Positions 10,283 through 19,998 of a stretch of DNA of 64,000 nt are shown here, piece after piece. The translations under genes were made by a program, and so were the position numbers. The DNA comes from Guillardia theta CCMP2712 (Eukaryota > Cryptophyceae > Pyrenomonadales > Geminigeraceae): assembly GCF_000315625.1 (NCBI RefSeq), contig NW_005434551.1, positions 123,779 through 187,778 on the forward strand, written 5' to 3'. The notes beneath the pieces are model-generated. The model was given only the letters and a program-made list of their open reading frames with translations, was not told the DNA's origin and did no database searches. Position 1 is the first letter of the stretch. Every line of letters starts with the position of its first letter.

Positions 10283-11867
10283 TCACTTCAATGTCTCTGC
10301 AAGGGTAGTAAACATCTTCGTCCCCCACCCTCCTCCCCTCCATCTTGTTCTCACCGTCTCGACAATGTGACCACCAGCCTTGGCCATCTCAAAGAGACTT
10401 GCAAGCTCATCTTGTGCGCGAGAAGGAGCTGAAGCTGCGGCAGTCGGCGGTGCTGGGAAAAGGTGAAAAGGCGAAGTGGAAGAAGCTGCAGGACCTTCCT
10501 CCACCACCTCAACTCCTTCCACCATCTGTCTGCATGATATGCCCTTCCTCACAAGAGCGCGTTTGAGCCGCTGCAGATGGGCCCTTGCCTCCTCGACCTG
10601 TGAGATTTGGGGAATATGAGAGAAGCCTCGTCCATCTTGCTGTGCTACCTCCAGTCTCAGATCTTCCAGATCTTCGATTTTCTGCTTCCTTTGAAGGTCA
10701 TATGACTCCTTCAGAGTTTGAAATATCTCCATCGCTGTTGCGTACTGCTCTCGGGTGCTAACATTGTTGTCAGAATACACGGCAGAATGGCAAGTTGCCC
10801 TGACCTTTCAAACTCCTCCGACTTTGCCTGTATCTCTTCCTCGCTGCTGCGAGTTCGAGAGATGGATGGGGTATAACTTCTTGTTCTGATGATTTTCGTG
10901 TTGTCGCTGGAGAAGCTGGAAGTGGTCCTCGGCACGGCCACCAGACTTTCAGACCTTGAGAAGAGATCGCGATGAGAGAACTTGATCCTGACGCTCCTTG
11001 CCTCCTCGTCAAACTTCAATCTCGGCCTGCAAGAGAGAGAGGTGACTCAAGTCGAGACAAGCCCCCGACAAAGCAACAAGTCATCGACCTGGAATATGTG
11101 ACCTTGGAGACGAAAGGAATCTTCTGGATTTGGACGCAAACATCTCTGATGTCAACTAGCCGAACGGGTTTGCCTTCCCTGCCAACCACAATCACGTCTT
11201 GCTCTTGATTGTCTGCCCGTCCATGACGAAGTATCCCAGCATTGACTGAATACTTCCCGCCAGGCTTCGACAGCAAGAAATCTCGAAATTCAAGCGAGTC
11301 AGACTTGAGCTTGTCCAACTCAACATCTTGCAGTTCACAGAAGCAGTTGTAATAGGGCCAATACACCTCTTCATGCATCGCATTCAATGTCTCGTTTCTG
11401 CTTGCTCCTTCGCTCTCCGAGCTGTGTGCGGATGTAGTTCGGTTTGGGCGAGTGACTGCCATGCCGGGGAAGGTGTACGTCTCATCAGCCTTGGCCTTGG
11501 CTTGCATGGCAGAACGGCTGAAGGAGGAGCCGGACAGGGAGGAAGAGCGAGCAAAGGCTGACTTTCTCACCCAAGTTCTCGTCGGCTCTGCCTCTTCCCG
11601 TCTGCTCTCAGTGCTGGGGGCTGGTTGGGGTGACAAAGTCCAGCTGGACTCTGAATTTGAATCTTTATGCTTAGAGCCCGAGGCCATGTTGTCAACATCA
11701 GAAGCACTCAACGACCTCCCGATCTGCATCCCGTGACTTCGCTCTCTCTCATCGTGCTTTGAACGATGCCGCCCATCGCTCTGTTCTGAAGATCTCATAG
11801 ATGGCTTGTCATGGAAAGAGTATCGAACATGTTTCTCCCTATCCTCCCTCGCCGACCGATAGCTCAT
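10283..11867 (-). CDS. Unrecognised Ser/Arg-rich protein with C-terminal coiled coil
   Basis: My model has exons 11867-11089, 11026-10805 and 10757-10283, with consistent phase and 491 residues. The N-terminal ~160 residues are Ser/Arg/Glu-rich and probably disordered. A compact central segment follows (EEVYWPYYNCFCELQDVELD, about 168-187) with hydrophobic strands such as DVIVVGREGKPVRLVDI. The last third is charged and probably coiled-coil (QRKQKIEDLEDLRLEVAQ, HLQRLKRALVRKG). I recognise no family. It converges with EF-3, leaving about 130 bp between stop codons. Its start faces the TC/GA tract shared with the next gene. A start at 11867 is plausible, but CGTAG directly before it could be a splice acceptor, so an upstream exon is possible. 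Confidence 0.7.
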
Positions 11868-12561
11868 CTACGACAACAGAGACTCAGAGGCAGATGTTTC
11901 TCGAGTACTACTCTCCCATCCTATCTCTGCTCTCCTCTCCCCTACCCCCTCTCTTTTCTCTTCTCACTGTTCTCTCTTCTCTCTTCTGCCCTACCCTCTC
12001 TCTTTTCTCTTCTATTTCTGATCTCTTCTCTCTTCTCTCTCCTCTCTCCTCTCTTCTCTCTACTCTCTACTCTCTTCTCTCTCCTCTCTTCTCTCTTCTC
12101 TCTCCTCTCTCCTCTCTTCTCTCTCCTCTCTTCTCTCTACTCTCTTCTCTCTTCTCTCTTCTCTCTCTTCTCTCTCCTCTCTTCTCTCTTCTCTCTTCTC
12201 TCTTCTCTCTGCTCTCTTCTCTCTTCTCTCTCTCGTCTCATTCCACCTCAAATCGCGGTTTCACGAAGGACAAACATCAAAGTCTTGACTACCCTAGGAC
12301 CTCCACCCCTTCCATCCCCTTTAAAACTACCCCTTCTTTGTTTGCACTCTGAGATGGAACATGAGCGGGCGCAACAGAAGCCATGGTGAGAGGAGAAAGG
12401 AGGGAGGGAGGAAAAGGAGGAGACCAGTCAGGGAGAGAGAGGAGAAGCATGGTAGACGAGTGAAGAGGAGGAGAAGCATGGTAGACGAGGGAAGAGGGGC
12501 AGACTAGACCTCAGACTCGATATCAATCTCTTCCAAGAGTATGTAACTGGGTCTTGACTCC
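11868..12561. other. Shared upstream region between divergent genes
   Basis: Lies between the starts of the genes at 11867 (-) and 12562 (+). 11900-12235 is the pyrimidine tract listed separately. 12380-12530 is a purine-rich stretch with GGAGAAGCATGGTAGACGAG repeated twice in tandem. It may act as a bidirectional promoter, but I see no defined element. Confidence 0.4.
11905..12235. repeat. TCTCT/TCTTCTC microsatellite tract
   Basis: About 330 bp of almost pure pyrimidine on the + strand, made of TCTCTTCTC and CCTCTCTT words. Open frames through it are low-complexity artefacts. Confidence 0.9.
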
Positions 12562-14173
12562 ATGACAGGGGCTGATGTGGGAAGGAACTTGGCAGTCTTC
12601 ATCATGCTTGTCTCGCACCTGAGGGAAACTCTTCAGTTCAGCACCATGACCATGACTCCCAAGTTGAAAAGCCTCTCTGCCGGATCATCGTCAAGATTGC
12701 TTGCAGGGAGGCCAACAAGAAGTTCTCACTTGAACACTTATGCGAGCTCATGGGATAGACCACACCTCAAACCAGAGCTCGAGAAACATATCAAGTATCT
12801 TACAGATCACGTCGTGACAGAGAGAGTCAGCTTCCTCACGAGTCAAGTCCATGCTCCGGTCATCAGGTTGAAAGATCGCTTCCTCGACAAGCACGGCGTC
12901 GAAGTGTATGTCAAACGAGAAGACATGATCGACCAACACATCTCAGGGAACAAGTGGAGGAAGCTCAAGTACAACATGTTGCATGCACTTTATTCCGGTC
13001 GTGAGGTAATTCTACAACCACATTGGAGGTCGCTCACCGAGTTACCCAGTGCATCATTACATTTGGAGGAGCTTTCTCGAATCACATAGCGGCAACAGCT
13101 GCGACTGCCAGCAAGTGTAAAATGTTGTCGAGATCCGTTGCTGGTGAGTGCGGCTGACGACAGTTTGTGAAACATAGGAAAGCTATCGGTATCATACGAG
13201 GAGAAGAGCTGTCGGAGCAGCCTCTGAACCCCACACTTGCTGCCGCCGCCGCCAACGGCATGATCTTCAAGTTCATCAACAGAGAAGAGTGATACGGGCG
13301 CAATGGAGCGATTGAAACACTCATGTTTGGGCAGATATCGCCTGTTAACAAGCAAGAGCGAAGATGTTCGCCTACATCCTGCTATTCGCGAGCTAGAGCT
13401 GGAGCATGGGCCATGTCGCAAACCTGAAACAACAGACGTGACGGTCGTGTAACTACTTGGCAGGCCATCTTGTTCCCGAGGGAGGAGCCAACTGGCTCGG
13501 AATGTACGGCTGTTCTGAAATCCTTCGGGACGTAGAACTTGCCTCGAGCTCGCATGATCTTCGTGAGTTTGACATCGTGTGCACTGCTTGTGGCACTGGA
13601 TCAACCCTAGCGGGTCAGTGAAACGCATCTGCTCTCGTGGCATGAGGATGAAGGGAGTACTTTGCAGGAATGTCTCTTGCAGCAGCTCCCGAGAACAGAC
13701 TGATCGGTTTCCCTGTGTTGAAGGGAGCACAGTTCTTAGAGAGCGACGTAGAGGAGCAGCTTCAGTGGTGAGCTTTTGCCCAATGTTGTTCTCCAAGTGA
13801 GTAGAGCTCTCGGCATGGCATGGCAGGTGGGTAGATGATGCCGCTTCTTTCCAAACGTGCAAGGACAAGATCACTTTCGATTTCAATGCTCACGGGGGTG
13901 GATATGGGAAGTACAACACGGGACTGCTCAGCTTCATCAGCACGTATAAGTTGTGAGATGCTGTTTCAGCATTTGATGACAGAGAGCAGGTTCTACGAGA
14001 CCCATGGGATCAAGCTGGATCCTATCTACACGGGAAAGATGATGAAGGGCATCTACCAACTCATCCAACAAGGTCAAATCGCAGACTCTCGCGTGCTGGC
14101 GATCCACACGGGCGGGTTGCAAGGGATCGCAGGCGTGGAGCTCAAGACAGGAAAGAAGTTGTTCGACTCTTGA
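12562..14173 (+). CDS. D-cysteine desulfhydrase / ACC deaminase-like PLP enzyme
   Basis: Members of this fold-type II PLP family break down D-cysteine to pyruvate, H2S and ammonia, or ACC to 2-oxobutanoate. Exons are 12562-13005, 13050-13147, 13178-13288, 13335-13414, 13464-13613, 13668-13767, 13827-13949 and 13990-14173 (1290 nt, 429 residues). Visible motifs are the PLP-lysine segment SGNKWRKLKYN (about 136), TFGGAFSNHIAATAA, the glycine-rich VPEGGANWLGMYG, CTACGTGSTLAG (phosphate-binding loop) and the C-terminal IHTGGLQGIAG. The first ~50 residues are Ser/Thr/Arg-rich, with a second Met context at MTMTPKLKSL, consistent with an organelle transit peptide. The junction at 13147 uses a weak GT donor chosen to keep phase. 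Substrate cannot be decided from sequence. Confidence 0.88.
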
Positions 14174-14343
14174 GCATGACGGGAGAAACATGCAGGAAGT
14201 GAGGAGGAGCGGTGTGCCGCACAAAAGGGATACGAGAGGCCTTGCTGAGAAGACGATTGTAAGATTTAGAAAGCGATTCGAAAGGAGGAGAGGGTAGAGA
14301 GGCTCATGGTACACAGCTGGACAAGGAGCTGGAGTAGCTCGCC

Positions 14344-16610
14344 TCATGATTCAGCTTGTTGATTGTCTTCGTCTACTTCCATGGCCTGTACCGCTAGATC
14401 GCCCTCCAGCTGCTCCAGGTGGTCCAACATGTTCTGCGCCTTGCCCTTCAGCACCTACAAGCCATGTGACTCGGAGAGGAGACTGGGAGGAGGAGACCTG
14501 CAACGCCTGCTTGAAGAGCTGGGCGGGTTTGATGATGCCTGTGCTCTCGATGGTGAAGATGAAATGGTCTTTCTTCCTCGCAAGACGAACGGCTAGCTCG
14601 TCGTCAGCAGGGGACGCAAGTCAGTCGGGTCCGCCTCACCTTTCGCCAGCTCCGGCTCTCTGATGCATTCACGGCACAGCGTGCAGTCTCTGACCTGCGA
14701 TGCCATGAGGGGTGGTATGAGGGGCCAAGAGACAAGGGACGTGACAAACAAGACAAGAAGCACAAGGGCAGGAGTGCTGGATCAAGACAAGTCAACGTCA
14801 AAGCGATGACGATCAAGGACAACAGTCGATGACTATCAAGGACAACAGTCGAATTGAAGTGGCGACGGCACGTGCAATATCGAGGTAGATGAGGCCTGAG
14901 ATACATTTGCGCATGAAACAACAACAAGGCCGAACCTTGTCCGACACAATGGCTCTTCGTCCTCCTGGGACTCCATGAGCTTCTTCGATATCGAAACAAT
15001 CCATGGGGCATTTCTTGACCTAGCAAGCGCATGAGAACACTATACCTCGTCTCTTCTCTCTCTTCTCACCAGCGAGTCCGCAAGATCACCGGTCACCTCT
15101 TCAACGAGATCGATGCGCGGAAGAAGCCTATACCTGCACAGACCATTTCTTTTCAGTCCTCTGCCCTCGGCTCCCATTCTTTTCTCCCTCTCCCGAGCCT
15201 TCTCTTTTTCCTTCCTCTTCTCTCACCAGGCGGTGGCCACAGGTGACCACTTAGCATGTCCGCGGTCTCCGCAGTTGTTTCCTTTGTGGCAGTGCATTTC
15301 CATGTCCAGCTCCTGCAGTAATCATGCGCGTCACTCGAGGAGGAACCTCGTCGCGCAAGGGACTGAACCTGCCCGGGGCGCAGTCGGGTGATGAGGATGT
15401 CGTCGTGAACAGGAGCAGGAGGTGAGCTCTTGAAGGTTTCCTGCAGCCGCATCACCCCATGCACGCGAAGAGAGGATCGTCACACCGCTTGCTTGCCAAT
15501 GGGGATCCACTCGAGCTGGGAGGAGAAGACCTGACTGACTGTGAGGAGGGGTTGTTGCAAGACAATTAAAGAAAACGACAGGGGAGGGAAGAAAGGAAAA
15601 TGCTGCAGAGATGCACTAGCATGGGAAGAAGCATCGAGATCAGGAGGATCTGAATGCAAGACACGGAATTGAGCAACCAAACACATACAATCGAAATGAC
15701 CAAAATGTGAAGAAACATAAGACTTCGAACAGATAAAGACGCAAGGCTTGCCACGAAAGAGCACCTTTCCGTTGATGGGCTCCTTGTCTGCGCTATCGTG
15801 TGGTGGTTTCTTGCACTTTACTTTCAGCTTGAACTTGATGACTTCCTTTTCCAACTTGTCAAGATTCGTTGTTTCATCCGCGCCCTTAGCTTCTGCAAGT
15901 TCAAACGAAAGATATCAACGAAACGATCCGGGGACGACAAGCAAGACAAGGGAAAACATCAAAGACCTGCAGATGGCCAAGAAAAGATTTCAGGATCCGC
16001 CATGATCGGTATCAATCCCAATCTCTGAGCTACCAGCTTTGAAAACAAACAAGTAATGTTAGGAGAAGAAACAGCAGAACAGAGAGGGCAAGTATTCCTC
16101 ACTTCATCTCTCAACACTCCTGTGTTGTTATATACAAATACTTTCTCGATGGCCATTGTAGGAACCTGAGACAATAAGTGAAACTAGTCGCCACAGTGAG
16201 TTTTGCTGTACCTCTGCCAGAAGGACACGGCGGATAGAATTTGCAAGGGCCACTTCAATGCCAGAGAGGTCGAAGGACATCTTACAGCTCAATCAGCTCG
16301 TATCGCACGCCTTCTACTATCTTACCTGGTCCTCTTTGATCTCTAAAATTTTCATCTTCACTCTATCCCGCCATTTGTTGATGTCCAGCACCTCGTCCTC
16401 AGGGAATGTTCCAGGGGCTTCACGTAAGAGTCATTGATAGACGATGAATGAGAGATGCCCTACAATATGTGGTTGTGTGGGTTGGTGCGGTTCCATTGCA
16501 GATTACATACTCCTTGAAGAAACTGCGTAGATTTGGTTAGATCAATGGGTAACTAAGCCTAGTATCAATCCAAACCGTAGATCTGCACTCATCTTCTCGG
16601 ACTTCATCAT
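14344..16610 (-). CDS. RNA polymerase I/III subunit RPAC1 (AC40-type)
   Basis: RPAC1 pairs with RPAC2 as the alpha-like dimer on which Pol I and Pol III assemble in the nucleus. I resolve 15 exons, all in phase (1128 nt, 375 residues): 16610-16576, 16522-16464, 16417-16326, 16280-16212, 16165-16103, 16036-15967, 15892-15765, 15530-15486, 15440-15369, 15312-15227, 15133-15070, 15019-14936, 14694-14640, 14592-14498, 14454-14344. Diagnostic stretches are [77 protein letters not shown], a cysteine cluster [13 protein letters not shown] and [11 protein letters not shown]. Length matches the family (about 335-390). Most introns are under 80 nt, but those at 14695-14935 and 15531-15764 are over 230 nt. 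The stop lies about 170 bp from the convergent PLP gene. Confidence 0.95.
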
Positions 16611-17593
16611 CGGCTGTTTCGATCCGGATTTAAGATCTGAGGCAGTGTAAGTGCAAACATGAACAATGCAAACCTCCTCGTCTTCCGCGCCTCCAACTCA
16701 ACTGGTCCCTATCTGAACAATTCTACCCTCCTTTCCATGCCCTCCCCTCCCCTCCCCTCCCCAACTCGATGACACTACAATGCGTCAATGTGATGACCTC
16801 ATCTAGTTGACCCAACAATGCGTCCATGCCATGATTTGGGCACGTGAGGTTGGCCCTCAAACTTTGAGATTTCAAACTTTGTGTATTTCATCGAAGCTGA
16901 AAGTTCTGAACTTGCCAACTTATTAGACTCAGTCTCGTTGGCGGCGCGGCCCGGAGTCCCCGGGCCTCCCCTCCCTTCTCCCCTCCCCGGGGGGCTGTCC
17001 GTACTGCCGTTCAACGGTTCGGTCCCCGGCCCGCCGCGCCACCGGGCGGTCGGCCCCGGGCGGGCCACCGGCGGGCCCAGTGACCGTACGGCCGGGCAAG
17101 AACCGCACCGTGACCTCCGTGGCGCGGTGACCGTACCGTTCCGTACCTCGGACCGCCGGTCACATCAGTAGTCAGTGGAGTATAACGCCAAGGGCAGCGC
17201 ACATGATGGGTCGCTATCAGTGCTCTAGCTTCAAGCGCGGCCCACCGTGGCACGCGTCTAGGCAGGAGAAGCTACCTCGCTGCCCTCACTTGCACCTCAA
17301 CTCAGCTTGTTGCTGTCAAACCAATAGGATGACATTGCGCCTCTCACCTTGAAGGCTTCACAAGCCAGTCGTCATGACGAGCGATATAAAAGACTCGGCG
17401 CGGACTTGCTATTTGTTTAGTTGTTCAACAAAGCTTCTGGCTCAATCTCTTGCTCTTGCCCTTGAATATCCTCCAGATTGAATTGTTACGCTGTAGAGTC
17501 ATCACGGTCATTAAATAGAAGTGGACCAGACAATGTATACCAGCAGCGGCTCAGACAGGACGTTCCACACAAATCCTAGTGTCTTCCAGACAG
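16611..17593. other. Intergenic with GC island 3 and a TATA-like box
   Basis: 16735-16760 has CCCTCCCC tracts, and 16935-17190 is a GC island (GGGGGGCTG, CGGCCCGCC and GACCGTACGG words). A clean TATAAAAG lies at 17385-17392 but has no convincing gene downstream on the + strand. Nothing else is recognised. Confidence 0.45.
16935..17190. repeat. GC-rich palindromic island 3
   Basis: GC island with the same word set as the others (CCGGGCGG, GTGACCGTAC, GGTCAC). The flanks are ordinary AT-balanced DNA and the boundaries are sharp. Confidence 0.65.
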
Positions 17594-18339
17594 TCATAGA
17601 TAGAGGGAGCACGGAAGATCAAAAATCACATTAAGTTTGTCTGTTCGTTTCCAACACAACCTTCCCAATTTCTTTTCTTTCCGTTGGTTTCTCACCCAGT
17701 ACAGCAAGCTTGATGTGCCCATGAACCTCTTCCCACCGGCGTGAGTTAAGAAGCAAAAGGGAGGAAGAAGACACGGAAACGAACCTTTGAAACAAGACAA
17801 TGTCCCAGATGCATCTTGAAGAAGAGGAGCTCGCGGAAGAAAGATTCCCAAACGTGATCCTTCCATAACAATCATGGACATGTACATTCAGCAGCAGCAC
17901 AAATCACACCTTCCAATTCCAAACAAATCCTATCTCCTCGAGCAACGATTGCTGCAAGTTGCATTGCTCAAAGATGGAAGGATCTCAACAGAGGTCTTCA
18001 CACCTGCTTCTCAAGGAGCGCACCAGTCCGAAAAAGTCTGCGCAACCGCCAGACCCAAACCCCCAGCTCATTGTCCCAATGGTCCCATGCTCCCTGTAGC
18101 TGTGCTTTCCTTTTCGTCTCACCCAACTTCGGAGATCCCCGCCAGTGTTGCGGAACGTTGACATGTCCATGGATCTTGTGAAAGCGATCAAGGCAAACTC
18201 GTCTGGCGATTCTAGGTTGATACCATCCGAAAACGAAGAAGCCGCTGGTACTGGAATGAAAAAATGGCATCATCTGTAAAACTATATCAAACTTTGGAAT
18301 AGATTCGAGGAAATAATACCTCCATGTTGAGCCCGCCAT
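17594..18339 (-). CDS. Helicase-associated (HA) domain protein, partial model
   Basis: Helicase-associated domains are short helical DNA-binding-like repeats, common as arrays without a helicase in algal genomes. The first repeat shows HKIHGHVNVPQHW and LGVWVWRLRRLFRTGALLEK. Exon 17966-17910 adds LLEEIGFVWNWK, the usual end of a repeat. Exon 17728-17594 adds LYWVRNQRKEKKLGRL, part of a second repeat, then a stop. Exon ends at 18004, 17966, 17910, 17728 and 17594 keep phase. The 5' end is unsure: the frame is open to 18339, but the text before about 18270 looks like intron, with CCAG acceptors. I see no helicase motor. A paralogue of larger HA proteins or a gene fragment is equally possible. 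Confidence 0.5.
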
Positions 18340-19052
18340 TGGAACCCAAGACTCAGAAGCAAATTGTATTTACGTCGATCGACCAAACCAGCTTGACACG
18401 TCAAAACAATTATGCCAACGTCCACATTTCAATGATCAATGTTTACCTTGATTCAGTTGTTGCAGCCTTTCGCTGCAAGACTGCAGCATTCCGTCTTCCA
18501 GGCCGGATTTTTTCATCCTGCTTTGTTTGTCATTGCTGACTCATGTACACCACTTCATGCAATCTTCTGCATATTACAAGCATCCGTGATGCAAGCGAGT
18601 TTTTAGAATAATGTCCATGAGCCTAGGCAAGTCTTCGGCTACCGCGGGTTGAATCTGGTAGGATCAACTCACCTCATCGCAACTCATTCTTACCAAATTC
18701 TGCACTCACGCTCTGCTGATGGTTGACCGACAAAGATCCACGGAAGCAGATGAGCATACCAAGACCGATGAAGATGGCATTGAAGAGGGACAACCACGTC
18801 CTCATCTTGCCATCTCCTCATTTTGTTTCAGCAGTCGCATGTAACCATGGCTACCACCACCATCTCAGTTCACCTACCGGGCCCCGGCCAGGCCCCGGCT
18901 GTGCTCCCCCGGACTTTCCAAAAATGGAAGGCAAACCGTTACACGAATCACCCCGTTCAATGGTAGTAGCACTTGTACCGGTTTACCACCCCTACCCCCA
19001 GAATTTTCAAGTTTCTGTACAGGCGGTACCCACCTACCCAATCCAGTCGCCC
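18340..19052. other. Intergenic, upstream of SET gene
   Basis: A frame open from 18723 joins the SET gene in phase, but its sequence (GGCCCCGGCCAGGCCCC, ACCACCCCTACCCCCAG) looks like the local intergenic type. I therefore prefer the ATG at 19053. Upstream sequence for the divergent HA gene may also lie here. Confidence 0.4.
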
Positions 19053-19946
19053 ATGGACATGCTGGCTGCGGCAGGGTTCAGGGCAAGGAAGGTACGAGAT
19101 CGTGCACGAGGGAAGAGCAAGCGTGAGGATTTAGAGGTGGAGGAAGAGCATAATGTCAGCAGCAAGAAATTGATTCTTGGCATCGACGTGCCATGTTCCG
19201 TCGTCGAGTATCACACAGAGGACAAGCTCCATAGACCCCGAGTGTTTGGAAAGAACAAGAACGTTCGTCTGCCTGCTCTTCAGCTACGCCGTTCGAATAT
19301 CCCGTGAGCAAAATGCGTCTTTTCTGATGAATCTGATGTTCTTTTCCCCAGATTTGGCGGACTTGGGGTATTTGCAAAGGAAAGGATTGAGAAGGGAGCT
19401 TGGATCACGGAGTATGGAGGGGAAGTGATCGGTTGCAAGGAGGCCCGACAACGGAGAGCTAGCAGACAAGATACGCATATTCGCTCAATAGGGCGGGAAA
19501 ACCTTTGCATAGACTCAAGGTTGAGGGGCAAATGGAATTTAGATTACTATGTTGGGTAATCGCTGTTAAGTGCGAGGTCCACGCTGATCTGTTTTTTTCT
19601 CTCAGAAATCATATGCTAGGAGGTTTTTTCAATGATGCATATGGAACACCATTCTCATTGAATTCTACGTATGGGCTTTCTAGTGGTGACTCTCTCGACT
19701 TTCTTGACTCTCTTTTCTTTCAGGTATGTTGAGGTGGAGGGGAAAGTTGGATTCCAACCACCGTAACACCATCGTTGCACAAGAGATGAAGAAATTGACG
19801 ATGATGGTAGGTATGCGGGAGCCCCATACATATCAAAGAGAATCTTCCTTAGGGCAACGGCAGACATCGAGGCGGGCGAAGAGCTGTTTGTGTCTTACGG
19901 ACAGACGTATCATGTACTGCATTTTAATCCAACACACGAACATTAA
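19053..19946 (+). CDS. SET-domain protein, in-frame stop near the C-terminus
   Basis: SET domains transfer methyl groups from S-adenosylmethionine to lysines of histones or other proteins. Exons are 19053-19303, 19352-19555, 19606-19668 and 19724-19946 (741 nt, in phase). Visible SET elements are GGLGVFAKERIEKG, WITEYGGEVIG, GFFNDAYG (in place of the common NHS/C motif), RATADIEAGEELFVSYG and a closing YG-type tyrosine. A TAA at 19764-19766 interrupts the frame between KVGFQPP and the DEEIDDDG region, yet the coding signal resumes in the same frame to the end. Either the stop is real and the protein lacks its last SET strands, or it is removed by a 21-nt GT...AG segment (19763-19783), or the base is wrong. 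The start is uncertain (18723 also in frame). Confidence 0.72.
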
Positions 19947-19998
19947 GCAAAGAATAGAAGTTATTTAGGCAAGGAACAGCATGCTATACAAAATTTTC

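Noticed and set aside
11811-12389. Two Ser/Leu-rich frames (+) and a Glu/Arg-rich frame (-) in the TC tract
   Set aside because: Pure microsatellite translation; no coding signal outside the repeat.
16441-16470. Frameshift or 26-nt intron in the RPAC1 N-terminus
   Set aside because: A 46-nt GT-AG intron at 16418-16463 restores the frame (THTTTYSPGTF) and matches the family, so no anomaly is needed.
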